From Heligmosomoides polygyrus polygyrus (Eukaryota; Nematoda; Chromadorea; Rhabditida; Heligmosomidae), in NCBI GenBank assembly GCA_947396885.1, contig OX377205.1, forward strand, positions 53,986,676 through 54,050,675: a stretch of 64,000 bases of DNA. The letters run 5' to 3'. The notes below the pieces were generated by a model. It was not told where the DNA came from, did not search any database, and saw only the letters and a list, made by a program, of their open reading frames with translations. Numbering within the stretch: position 1 is the stretch's first letter; every line of letters begins with the position of its first letter. A program made the position numbers and the translations under genes. Positions 22,196-32,789 of the stretch are shown here, piece after piece.

Positions 22196-22992
22196 ATGGC
22201 GAACGCAACAGCCTCAATCAAACCAGTGAGAACAAGACCAAAAGTGTCAAACGTTTTCACTTTTATCATGAAAATGTCAGACGTTTTGCTTAAGGCGCAC
22301 CTCATACGTAAATATAGTTCGCACTATGACGTGCAGTGACAATCAGATTGAAACATGAGTGTTTTGCTCTTTCCAACAGTTTAGCAATTATTCCACAGCC
22401 TCCAATCAAGTCCAATATTCCTTGATGGCTTTGCATGAGTTCTACTCATATCCATTGGTGAGAGCCGCCTATGTGGTGAACGAGTGGTGAAAAAGTTACA
22501 AGTTGACTAGGCGGTGGTTGCAGCATAGGATATGGTTCAGCAGGTGATCATCTTCATTCCAGTACATGGAGAATTTTTATGCCTTTCTGTGAACTGGAGC
22601 AAAGTGCTTTCAGGCAATTCGAATGTAGGATGTTGTGATAGTGTGATCAGAAAAAGGCTAGCCCCGTTCCATTGCCCGGAATTAACTCGAGCAGCTTATC
22701 CACAAAGCTGCGTTGCTCTGTCACAGCGCCATAGCAAAACATAAAAAAGTAAATAGAAAATAGCAATGATATATGCGGGAAGTCTTTAAAAGTAGGCACA
22801 TCGTCATAATTCGAATTGTATCACGTTATGTGAACGTTTGTGATCGGTGGGCCGAAGATCACATTTACGAAAATTTACGAGTTACGACCCGAAATGTTGT
22901 AAATCGTAAATCGTAATAAATCTGCCAAAAATCACCGTAAATCGTAAAATCGTAAATCGTAAATCGTAATTACGCACACCCCTAGCCACAAC

Positions 22993-23154
22993 GATCTCCA
23001 TGAACGTTGTCATGGCAATTGGAACCGATTTGTCGTTCATGATCTGGCTAACAGCAGCGACGAAATCGACTTGATCATGATCATCCGAGTTGCCATTCTT
23101 CGGTACGCGTCGTCTCTCCTTAACACGTTCAGCGACAGAGGAAAGCAGTGACAT
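22993..23154 (-). pseudogene. CR1-a ORF1, N-terminal exon-like part before the hAT insertion
   Basis: Fifty-odd residues beginning MSLLSSVAERVKERRR and ending MTTFMEIVV directly at the 8-bp duplication. The remainder of ORF1 resumes at 13645 in frame. The start is the first ATG downstream of a 5' leader of about 350 bp. Confidence 0.75.
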
Positions 23155-23513
23155 GTTGAGTCACACGTGATAACTCAGGAGCAACGGAAGCTGTTAACTA
23201 CTTGTAGTGGTAGAAGTCACTTTCAGAGTGGCAATTAGTCGTTGAAAACAATATCCTGCCACTAGAGATTACGAGACCTCGTCGATCGATCACACCCGTG
23301 GCCGGAAAGTCGATGGGCCACCGTTTAGAAGAAAAGTAATTCGTAAGAATACCAATAAGAATACCAGCCAGCAATGGAGGAGCAGTAGTCGATCCTTGAC
23401 AAACGACAACCGTGAAGAAACAGACGAGTGAGCGGTAGTCAGTAGTTACTATTGGAACTGCACCGTCGGAGCAACACGAACCGCCTCCACGCGCGGGCAA
23501 GACCCAGACGCAT

Positions 23514-24570
23514 GATGTTCGGCTCCTGTGCTACGCACTATTTTTGCATTTTTTCATAACAGCTGCCTGCTTCTTAATTTTGCTTCGTACACATCTCCTG
23601 CACATTTCTTTCACTCTAAATTGTCAAAAGGGTCAGATTTGTGATTAACGTTTCATGACCTCGACAGCCCTAGTTACCCGTACCTGATGTAACCTGTCGT
23701 AATCGGCATAAATTTCAAAAACGGATATCGGATTCGTAATCAGCACCCCAAATAACAGCCATCCGAGAGGTTTGGGCTGAAAAAAAATTTCAACCTCTCT
23801 TCGACCTTTGGAGTCGTGAAAGTACAATAGTGCCTTGAAGGTGGTTTAAATCAGCTTACTACACATCTCCTTCACATTTATTTCACTCCAAATTCTCAAA
23901 TAAGGGTTCACTATGAGCTGTTGTTCACTCACTTTTTCCAGTTTCTGAATTTTACGTTTTGTGTTTTTTAGCGAATGTTAAACAGTGTACGTACAGCAGG
24001 TACGGACGACTAGGGCTGTCGAGGTCATAATCACCGATTTTGCCCAGACTTCACCTAGGGGGGGGGGGTTATTTGGGGTGCTGATCACGAATCTGGCATT
24101 CGCTTTTGAAATTTCAGCTGATTACGGTAGGTTACAGCAGGTACGTGTAACTAGGGCTGTCGAGGTCCTAGGGTGTTGATCACGAATCTGGCCCTTTTGA
24201 CAATTTAGAGTGAAATAAATGCGTACATAGGAGATGTGTAGGAAGCAAACTGGTGAAGGAGGCAGCGGTTATGAAAAATGTAAAAATAGTACATAGCACG
24301 GGAGTCGAACATCTGGTCTAGCATCTTTAAACCAGCCCCATACCCTGCTGCGCCACCGAATCGCCTGCTGCTGGACCTTTCGCCGCTTCCCATACAATAT
24401 CGCGAGCGAACGCATGCACGTGGGCACGTGCTGACGGTGCACTACTGTACCCCCGCCTTCGACGGCCCGTAGCTCTTTCTGTTCAAGGACTCAGCAAGAA
24501 CGAAACATGTTTTTCTATTATATGAAGAGTGGGCATTCTCGCAGTACTACCCATTTCGTCATTGCACGCA
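23514..24570. repeat. Repeat A and repeat B complex
   Basis: 23514-23640 is the proximal part of repeat A copy 2 (minus). 23640-23870 is repeat B. 23985-24190 is a second repeat B with a G run. 24190-24570 is repeat A copy 3 (plus). Within the last, 24310-24365 on the minus strand carries tRNA-like gtggcgcagcaggg and gttcgactccc boxes. Both A-B pairs face each other, giving a large imperfect inverted arrangement around 23900. Confidence 0.6.
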
Positions 24571-25110
24571 CATCCATTTGCGTCATTGCACCCAAGCGCC
24601 ATAACGACAGTTATGCTGCAGTGGTGTTGACGTGTATAACGCGCTTTACACTAAATTTCAACTCATCAATGACGTTTGCCAGCGGACGAGCAGTACGGAA
24701 GCCATTTCCCGGTCGACTTCGACCGACAAAGGTCGCACTACGGGTCGGCGACGGATTTGGGGGCGCAAATAGTCTCGGGAGGGAGTGGAGGGTCGCCGTG
24801 TACTCAGTGGATATTAACCTTGGTGGAAACGGCCGTGCCAATTACTTCAGAAATGGCCTACCTCAGTTCACCGTGGGGGTAGAACACACCAGTTCTGCAT
24901 AAAATTCTTTGGTTCGTTCAACACAAAACGTTGTGTAGGGCTGTCCTACACGGTGAACCCCACCACCTTCCCCCCCCCCTCTCCGAACCTATTTGCGCCG
25001 ATTTGGGAATAAACGACGGAAACAGAGGTTAAATAGGGCGGAATCAGTTTTATATGTTAGCTACAGTCTATACTCCTCCAGAGCGTTCGTTCTAATTTCT
25101 TCCTGACTAG
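24571..25110. other. No recognisable gene; C-run region
   Basis: Two overlapping open frames (24507-24902 plus, 24841-24611 minus) show no motif. A C run lies at about 24970-24980, and gtgtagg-gctg-tcctacac forms a small hairpin near 24937-24955. Text after 25000 resembles 6995-7060, suggesting a shared but undefined repeat. Confidence 0.4.
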
Positions 25111-25118
25111 CTTCAATT

Positions 25119-25320
25119 TTGTCCACGCACATTTCGTTAAATAGTGCGGGCATCTGCACGAATTGCGCGGTAGGCTGCGACCGCCTCCCGTATTTCTATC
25201 ACAGGCCTTATCTCATTATCTTATCTCACGCGTTGCGGTTGCAGCAAGCATCGAACTCCACCCCTTCTTCGTTGCTTGTTGTTGTAACAGCAGCAACGGC
25301 AGTGTGAAAGCCGCTATAAG
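25119..25320. repeat. Solo right end of the 31-bp-TIR MITE family
   Basis: The terminal text from caacagcagcaacggcag to the agccgc end at 25314 is the right terminus of the element at 31221-31660, and interior cttatctcattatcttatctcac matches too. The left terminus is missing. Confidence 0.55.
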
Positions 25321-25960
25321 AACTAATTATGCTCAGTATTGAAGTATATTGAACTCATCATTCCCTAGAAAACAACTGCACTGAAGAAACCAAAACAAAT
25401 AACACAGAGCATATGTACATATAGCGTTTGTGAGCTAGGTCAGGACGTTTGCAAATGATTAGGACATCAAGCACATTGTCTTTCCTATGTCCAAAACATT
25501 GATTGGTGGTGTCTTGGCCTATTTTTAATTTATATTAATGGTGTTATCTGTTTTAGATGCTTGGAAATGATCTGCTCTCGGGAAGAAGACGTTCGGAATT
25601 TTCTATTCTCGGGGTTTAGGGGCGAAGTCACCAACCAGACGTTTGGAGACCGCTAGGCCGCTGGTACTCATGTTTTCTTCAATTTTGGAGCATTGCGGTT
25701 ATCAGCTCTCAATGCGACAGACTACTGATTGGATTACAGTTATTGCACGAGGGTTACCGCGCGTTTACCGTAACCATCCGATACTGTTACTTCCGAATTA
25801 CGGAAATCCTTCATCCTCCAGTACCACGTGATCGGTCAGGCTTCCTCCTGTAATGCGTGCTTGTATCTTTCGCGCGCACACTGCAACGATGCAGGTCGAA
25901 GGTGGTGAGCTTACGAAGCCCTGGAACTGCAAGCAGGGCTGTTGCGTTGTATCGCGAACA
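25321..25960. other. No recognisable gene
   Basis: Unremarkable sequence; one short frame (25643-25831) without motifs. Confidence 0.4.
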
Positions 25961-26079
25961 GCGGCGCGCGTAAACGAAATCCAAAACCTTGTAAACGGTA
26001 GATCGTAACTAAGAAAAAACAGTCGTAAATCTTAAATCGTGAGTGTTACCTGACGCGTAGTGCAGCATAAGGGATAAAG

Positions 26080-26390
26080 GCTGACGTACGGCGTTACTCA
26101 GTCTCTTTTGGGATGCGCCGCGCATTCTGCTTCTACGGGATATCTTGGAGGCGATTTGAATGCGTATTTGGCCATATAATAACTTCCGTAGGCCAGCCGA
26201 TGGACAAGTAGGCGCTTTATCCTTTCCAGACAAGTCTGCCACCAATTCACCGACCGCAGAAGGATGGAAGGCTTGGCTAGCCCGGGCGGGAAACTCAAAC
26301 CAGGAACTTGGTATCGGGTGCAGGCGACAGTCGGCGGCTAATCCGTCTGCGCTACACGTGCCCATCGTAGTGCGGTACAACAGAATTTTT
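26080..26390 (-). repeat. tRNA-derived SINE-c
   Basis: Minus-strand A-box-like tgtagcgcagacgg at 26342-26355 and B-box-like ggtttgagtttcc at 26289-26301. The adjoining block 26085-26170 matches 62560-62655 (ggcgttactcagt, gcgatttgaatgcgtattt). Confidence 0.55.
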
Positions 26391-26399
26391 ATATGATTT

Positions 26400-27320
26400 C
26401 TGCTAATCTTAATACAAGGTGATCCGGGGTTATTATTATTTATAACCTGCCGGGCAGTAGCACAAGCAGGGGCAGTTTTCTTGCCAAACTTTTTTCACTA
26501 TTTCACTTTTACTTTTCCTTCTGGTCCTTCAAATTAAGTATTACACTTATAGGAAAGTCGAAAAAGTTGGTTCAAAAGCTTTACCATAACCTATGCATAG
26601 TGTTTCAACGGAAGGCTTCCATCGTTCGAATGACCATTCAATTTCCACTCTCAGCGGTTCCTCAGATGCGTCAGGGTAGGATCTAGGATTTAGCAGAAGC
26701 AATTATAAAAAGAGCACCATCAGAACAAAAAGATTAAAAACCATTTCACCGCTCGCTAATCGGAGAAACCAGTAACTGTGCATGCAATTCAACGGACATC
26801 GCGTACTGAGCTAATGCATGGGGCAACTCTATGACATGATGCACCAAAAACTCTTAGATTTTCTATTGGGCTGTCGGTAAAGTCTAGCAACAAAATTTCC
26901 AGTCGTTTTTCTAAATTTAGCAAACCTGTTACTTCCTGGCTTAGTGCTACAGGCTTATAGCTCGAACATTCTCGAACACAATGTCCTACATTCTAGAGTA
27001 TTCTAGAATATATTAAAGGTGATCTCGACTTGAGTGGCCCACGATCTGACTCCGACCGGTCGTCGCCATTGAGCATCGCTCAGTCTCTCCTTCTCCGCTC
27101 TCGTATTAAGAACTTCCGACAACAATGCCCTGAGGACCAGTGGGTGCGCCAACGAGAACCACCTCCGAACCAATCAAAGTCCGACCTCACCAGAAGAAGG
27201 TAATCTGTGCTGTGGGTGGGACTCCCAGAGAATGTTTTACCACGAGGAGCTGGCACATCAGTGACTACGAACATTCGCGTTGTCCAACTGCAAGAGTTGA
27301 GTGAGGCTAGCAACGGATAC
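26400..27320. other. No recognisable gene
   Basis: No motif-bearing frame. A run of ctagaa-type pentamers lies at 26990-27015. Otherwise featureless. Confidence 0.4.
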
Positions 27321-27322
27321 GA

Positions 27323-27495
27323 CCAGGGGCCGGATTCATCAACGACTTACAGCAATCTAACAGAGAACATTACGGCCGAAATCCCTGATAGCGCGGCTTA
27401 GCAAGCGATATGGTGAGCGATAAGCCGCGCTATCTGAGTTTTCCGCTGTGAATTCTCTGTTAAAGTTATGTAAATCGTTGATGAATCTCCCCAGG
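27323..27495. mobile_element. Palindromic MITE (hAT-like ends)
   Basis: The element starts CAGGGG (27324) and ends ccccag (27494). gattcatcaacga (27333-27345) pairs with tcgttgatgaatc (27475-27487). The centre is a perfect 14-bp stem gatagcgcggctta / taagccgcgctatc (27387-27400 and 27421-27434) around a 20-nt loop. The two halves pair imperfectly along their whole length. The flanks do not give a clear duplication. Confidence 0.6.
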
Positions 27496-28130
27496 ACGGG
27501 ATGATGTTTACTTTCTTCATGAAAATTCTCGACCAAGTGTTGCAATGATGTCCCGCCAATGTTTTCAGAAAAGTTAAGTCGAACCCGAGAAGGCTGCGCA
27601 GGACACGGTGACATCTGTCGTTGTGCCATATTAGAACATTAAAAAAACTACGTTAAAACGACGTGCGAGTGACCTACTAGAGGAAGGAGAGTGAACATCT
27701 TTCTACTCCGGACTGCATCACGTCATTTAGACGTTAGTTGTCCGTAGACCGATAACATTCACGAAAATTTGCGATTTACGACTCAATATGTCGTACTAGA
27801 GGAAGGAGAGTGCACGAATTGAAGGTCCAGCAACGATCGCCCGTCCTCGATAGTACAAGGTCATCCGTAGCTATTTAGCGTACGACTTTAGCGACTCCAC
27901 CTTTCCTAAGTATTCCCACACATTTTCATTGAATTTTACGCTTCCCCATTTTCCTTTTTTTCGTTCACGCGCTTTTTTCTTTCTTGCTCAACAAGTACGG
28001 TAAGCACTGTTGCCGCTCTTTACTCCTCTGAGATATCGAAAGTTTCAGAACCAAGACATGAAAAAACATTTCATTCGCTACAAGGCAGTTCGAACAAGAG
28101 TTCAAGGTGAGCGAAGTAGTTAGCGAGCGA
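27496..28130. other. No recognisable gene
   Basis: Contains tactagaggaaggagagtg-like text twice (27672-27692 and 27792-27812), on either side of the hAT-like terminus at 27745-27795. Otherwise nothing. Confidence 0.4.
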
Positions 28131-28139
28131 GATTTTTCA

Positions 28140-28286
28140 GACCGAGGATGGATTTCTCGAAAATTGATCGTAACGTGTTTCGCGAAGTACTACTGGAGGA
28201 ATGTGCGCAACGTAGTCGTCGACTGGATGCGGCCATTCGGGAAAGAATCGTTCAACGAGACCATCAGATTTCCTCACCCCGCCAGG
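28140..28286 (+). other. Candidate exon of unknown gene
   Basis: An open segment bounded by a nematode-style acceptor gatttttcag (ending 28139) and a strong donor ccag|gtgag (donor at 28287). It includes ATG at 28148 and reads MDFSKIDRNVFREVLLEE and LDAAIRERIVQ, charged and helix-like. No further exon is evident and no family is recognised. It may be the one host exon in the window, or a relic of another element. Confidence 0.25.
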
Positions 28287-28289
28287 TGA

Positions 28290-28828
28290 GACTCTACCGC
28301 ACGCCACCATCCACGCCGACATACCAGCTCGTGCAACGATTTGCACGAAGACAAACGAGGATGCCGTGATGCATGCGAAGTCCTCGCGTGGCAGATGGAA
28401 CGTGTACCCCACTCGGCCGTCGGCAACCTTCCACTACCTCACAGCAGACCTCACCGGTTTCTTCACCTGATCGCTGTCACCGATCGATCGTCAGACTCAT
28501 TCTTTTTTTAAGGGGTCATTTCCTTAATAACCCGTTCGTCTCTTATACTACTTTCCGGAATAATGTTCAAATACTGATAGTCGTATAAGTCAATTGCCCT
28601 TTATAGCCACAGCAATTATAGAAGACTTTTCTCGCTCCAATCAGAAGTGGATTTTGTATGTCAACACTTCATATCCGTAGGAACTTATTATTAACGGCAC
28701 TGACTCACCAAAGTAAAGCCAGGAGCCGCCCACCAGCAGTGTAAAAGAAAAAGTCCACGGCTGGTGCACAGAAACAGTCATAGCACGAGCAGTCAAGTCT
28801 AGTATAACTGCATGCTCACGGAAGTAAC
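28290..28828. other. No recognisable gene
   Basis: Nothing beyond short frames. It could hold intronic sequence if 28140-28286 is a real exon. Confidence 0.4.
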
Positions 28829-28830
28829 TA

Positions 28831-30081
28831 TTAGGGTGTCCAGAAAGTATCTGCTGAAATACGACAATTTTTCAAAATAACACAATTTTTATCAACATTT
28901 TATTAATCAACCAAATAAGTTCCATCAGCATCGTCTACCCTCCGCCAGTGTTCCACAAGACTTCGAAAAACAACCTCTGGCGTAGAAATTCGGCGACTTG
29001 GAGACGAAAAAGGCTGGGAGGTCACTTTCCAGGTGGTAACGATCTTCATAACACTTCCCTTCCAGATGATGCTGAAGTGATCGAAAAAGGTAGTAGTCAC
29101 TTAGGACCAAATCTGGGCTGTACGGTGGATATGGCAGAGCTTCCCATCCGAGTTCCAGAATTCTCTGAGAAGTCTTCGCGATATGTGGGCGCGCGTTATC
29201 GTGCAGCAAGCGAACTTCGAGCCTGGGCTGTTCCTTGCGCATCTTGTCGGCCAGTCTCTGCAGTTGGGTAGCGTAGACCTCGGCAGTTAGAGTCATGCTG
29301 TCAGGCAGCATCTCGAAACGGCAGATCTCATAAACTCCCCACCAAACGTTCAGCATGACTTTCCTCGCATGAATTTCACCTTTTACGAAAGATTTCGGCA
29401 CACCATCGCACTTCGTTGGCACCACGCACGTTTACGAGCGTGGTTAACGTAGAGGACCCATTTTTCTTCTCCTGTGACGATGGTGTCCAGCCAGTTGAAG
29501 GTGCGACATCGGGAGAGCAACTGAGTGCGTATGTCCAGACGTCTTCGCCGGTTGTCGTCGGTCAGTTCGTTTGCGAGCGACTGACCGAGCTTTTTACCAT
29601 TCCTAGAGATCGCAGTCTTGTCCAAGGTGGATCGGGAACAGCCAAGAGCAACAGCAAAATAACGCACACCTTCAAATGGATGCTGCTCCGCCAGTTTCCT
29701 CAGTTCGTCCAAAGATATCGTTGTCGGTCGAGCAGAGCGAGGTTCATCTGCGAGACACCTGCTCCCGCTTCTGAAGCGTTCGAACCAGCTACACACAGAC
29801 CGTACAGAACGAGTTTCAGAGCCGAATACACGACGCAAGTTTCGATAGGCTTCTGTAGCGGAGTGCCCAGATTCAAACTCGTAAAGGAGTACGTGTCCAA
29901 TATGGGTAGACAGTTCGGCCATCGTACAGTGAAGTAGGCAAGGAAGACCGAGCTGGATATGCTACGCAGATACAGCAGGATAGTGTCTTTATATAACACT
30001 TATGTTGAAATATTCAGAACATTCTAGAAAATTCCGGAACATTGCGAAGTTTTCTGCAGATTTTCTTTCTGGACACCCTAA
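28831..30081 (-). mobile_element. Mariner element with both ends, 1251 bp
   Basis: Terminal repeats ttagggtgtccagaaag (28831-28847) and its inverse (30065-30081) are perfect over 17 bp and continue imperfectly. TA flanks both sides (28829-28830, 30082-30083). Length is typical for mariner. The related fragment at 251-742 shares a near-identical right end. Confidence 0.9.
28925..29922 (-). pseudogene. Mariner transposase, one frameshift
   Basis: Starts MAELSTHIGHVLLYEFE at 29922 with the N-terminal helix-turn-helix (VRSVCSWFERFRSG), then SLANELTDDN and VTGEEKWVLY. The normal mariner GDEKW has its first catalytic aspartate changed to glutamate (gaa codon near 29475). A frame change near 29400-29440 leads to VMLNVWWGVYE, LLHDNARPH (second aspartate) and YPPYSPDLVLSDYYLF (third aspartate). 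The frame ends near 28925. About 335 residues would be normal. The frameshift and the altered first residue both argue against activity. Confidence 0.85.
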
Positions 30082-30083
30082 TA

Positions 30084-31220
30084 ATTCTCCATATGGATAT
30101 CATCGTTGTGTGCTATGATGTTCAAGCCATGCAAAGTCAGGAGGCGCAGACACTGCCATACTACGGACTTACATGAGTTCGTTCTCTCGACCACTGCATA
30201 TAACAGTTGTTTTTGTCTCTTCTCTTGTACTCGCTCTCATCCACTGAACCACCGCATTATTATCGCGTACAGCTCCCACGATGTGCTATTCCCTATATTT
30301 TGGTGCAGTAATCTAAGACTCCCAAATCTTCGGAGTCATAGTGCAACACCGTCGGGGACTGCAGCATAAAGTCAGTTGAATATTAGATTGCATTTTATGA
30401 AATGATGAGAAAAAAACTCCCGTTAAATACCAATACCACAAGCCAGTTCTTTTCATCATCGTATTCACTTCCCAAGTAGGAAAGTAGTTGTCCTGTATGC
30501 TAAGGACATAAGCTTTTTAACAGCCTTTCTTCTGTTTATTGGAAACAAAAGAGCAAACACACTCGCGATCATAGCACTGCGATCGTTGAGTTCAGCCACG
30601 CTCAATGGTTGAATAACACGCGAACAATGATGGTACAGTAGAGAGAGGGAAGCAGTCCAACTTGGGTGCTGGTCTCAAGACAACATTGCAACTGATACGG
30701 CAGTACCAACACCTTCAGTGTTTCAAAGCAGCCAATTGAGCTACGACTGAAGTTAACAGCGCCCGGAAGGGCCCCTACCTAATTTTTTTTGCTGGTGCAG
30801 AGAAATGTTCGGATGGAGGTTTTTGGGACTTTGAATCTCAAAAACGTTTAACTTCATGTCATATAAACGAACATTCCCCTGAATTAAACCAAAAAGTGGA
30901 AAAAACCCTTCACAAGGCATTCGACCATTGCCGCATGACTATGAGTGAATAGCACTGTAGGGCAGATGCTGCGTCTATAGCATTAATACGTCACAAAGAA
31001 TCGGAAAGCTGCTAAATTCAAAATCAGAGTGGAGCATGCGAACAGGTCATTCCTTGGTCCTGAACAAATTAGGTTTTAACTAACAAGATGATATCCGGGG
31101 CATATAACGTTAGGTCTTGACGTGAACCATATTATCCAAGTTTGCTCATAACGTTGCAAAGCCAGTGCATACAAGAGCCGTGCACAATCAGTCAAACGAT
31201 GAGATTATGTATGACCTTAT
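30084..31220. other. No recognisable gene
   Basis: About 1.1 kb with no motif-bearing frame, terminal repeats or arrays that I could see. Confidence 0.45.
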
Positions 31221-31660
31221 GCGGCTTTCACACTGCCGTTGCTGCTGTTGCAGCAACGAGCATGAAAAAGGGTCGGAGTCCGATGCTTGTTGCAGCCGCA
31301 ACACGGTGAGACCCGACGCGGCTTGCGAGCGGCTCTCTTGCTTTCTGCAGCTCTCGCCCATGGAAGCGATGGGTCTAATTAGAATCATATCCAGCACATC
31401 ATCATTATCATCTTATCTTATCATCTCACCCCGCGCCTCCGTTGACGACTATCAGCAACAAGGAGTGATGGCGATCATTCCTTGATGATGAGGCCACGCA
31501 ACCATCGCGCGACCGATGCCGGTGTTGCTGATGCGGGGTTGCGGCAACAGCAGTGTGAAAGCTCCCCTCGTTGCTCTTGTCGCTCCTCTGCGTCACTACG
31601 CTGTGCTTAATCATTACGGCATCGATTGTGCAACAGCAGCAACGGCAGTGTGAAAGCCGC
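31221..31660. mobile_element. 440-bp MITE with perfect 31-bp terminal repeats
   Basis: 31221-31251 and 31630-31660 are perfect inverted repeats of 31 bp, beginning gcggctttcacactgccg. An internal partial copy of the terminus (ggcaacagcagtgtgaaagc) lies at 31532-31551, and the right end recurs alone at 25282-25314. No clear target duplication. No coding capacity. Confidence 0.65.
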
Positions 31661-31691
31661 TTTCAGAAAAACATTACCGTTAGGGTCCGCA

Positions 31692-32750
31692 CTGACAAGG
31701 GAAGCCATGAACTTCCCCCAAAGATTCTCAATGAGACCTATATGGTCTTGGTCGGCATCGGACGAGGATCACAGAACTACGCTTCGTTTTTACTACGGGC
31801 CACTGAGTGGTCCAAAAATGGCGAAAAATGGCAATGCTTCAGGGCGGGCTGATAAGGCAAAAGTGACACCTCCAATGGCCCTGCCGTGCTCTGATCTTAA
31901 CTTGCAAAAGTTTGAAGCTCAAATTAAGGTTTGATTATAGTAAAATGATAATTTGCGACGTTTCCTAGACGAAGCTGCGGGATACATTCGATTGATTCAT
32001 TTACAACGATGGCGGTAGCGACTGGATGGCGGCGTGGATACGATGCGGAATTGCGGGAGCGGGGTCTAAAGTTCCATTCCGGAGCGGGTTACGGGATTTG
32101 TCTGTGGTCTGCCCCATTTTTGCAAATGAAGAGCACCATTTTGGCTGCGGTAGAGCACCGTATTATTGGGTAGTAGTGAATAAGGGTGACGAAGTCATGA
32201 CTACCGACTTCGCCCAGGTTTCGCCTATGGGCTATGGGCTATTTTTAAGCTGCTGGCCATGAATTTGCCACTATTTTTTCTAAATTATCACTTTGCTTGC
32301 ACTACTTTCCATCAAAGGCTAAAGTCGAAGGTTGGCGAATGAAGTTTGACTGAAAAAATGCAGAGACCCCGCCCCGGAGTCGAGCCCTCGACTCCCTCCC
32401 GTGATCCCGCCTCGCTATCCACTCGTCCATCCATTCGCTACTGCCATGTTGCAAATAAATCACTTGAATGCAACCCACAGCTTCGTCTAGGAAACGTTGT
32501 AAATTATCATATTACCATAATCTAACTTTAATTTGAGCTCTAAAACTTTTGCAAGTTAAGTTCAGACCACGGCAGGACCATTCCAGGTGTCACTTTTGCC
32601 TTTCACCTAAAGCGGCACCATTTTTGCCATTTTCGGGCCACCCAGTTTCCCTTAGTGAAAACGAAGCACAGTTCTGTGATCTTCGCCCTACAAGACCTTA
32701 TAGGTCTCTTCGAGAATCTTTGGGGGACGTTCATGGGCTTCTCTTGTGAG
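31692..32750. repeat. Fold-back repeat, about 390-bp arms
   Basis: 31692-32085 pairs with 32360-32750 in reverse (for example gacgtttcctagacgaagctg at 31959 against cagcttcgtctaggaaacg near 32478). The 270-bp centre holds a repeat B-like segment. The right arm includes a tRNA-like segment (next entry); the left arm has its diverged counterpart near 32010-32070. Confidence 0.6.
32365..32445 (-). repeat. tRNA-derived SINE-d
   Basis: Minus strand: A-box-like gtagcgaatggatgg near 32430-32445 and B-box-like gggctcgactcc at 32374-32386. No intact cloverleaf, so not a tRNA gene. Confidence 0.5.
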
Positions 32751-32789
32751 AATTGGCAATGCAGTCAACACTGAGGCTATCCTACTATA

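Larger units (their letters stand above)
13654..22984 (-). mobile_element. hAT-like element, family 1, copy 2 (contains seven further layers)
   Basis: Left end caggggtgtgcgtaa at 13654, right end ttacgcacacccct at 22970-22983, flanked by a perfect 8-bp duplication gccacaac (13646-13653 and 22985-22992). Its own sequence is 13654-13902 plus 21095-22984, about 2.1 kb, matching copy 1 (8927-11010) in reverse orientation, including the TTACGATTT arrays at both ends. The second hAT family is inserted at 13903. Confidence 0.85.
7972..23513 (-). mobile_element. CR1-like LINE 'CR1-a', full length, split by two hAT elements
   Basis: On the minus strand: a 5' leader from about 23513, ORF1 (23154 onward), ORF2 endonuclease (13015-12251), reverse transcriptase (about 12073-8592), C-terminal region (8607-7990) and a short (AAT)n-like tail at 7972-7990. 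It lies inside repeat A with a 6-bp duplication gatgtt. Removing hAT copies 1 and 2 and one 8-bp duplication each leaves about 4.1 kb, a normal length for a complete two-ORF CR1 element. Frame breaks occur in ORF2. Confidence 0.85.
25968..27795 (-). mobile_element. Possible degraded third copy of hAT family 1
   Basis: 25968-26065 is a diverged version of the TTACGATTT terminus seen at 13654-13750, and 27745-27795 resembles the opposite terminus (22850-22910). The order and orientation agree with copy 2. The middle is filled by a SINE (26080-26390), a MITE (27323-27495) and unrecognised DNA, so the pairing of the two ends is an inference. Confidence 0.35.
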
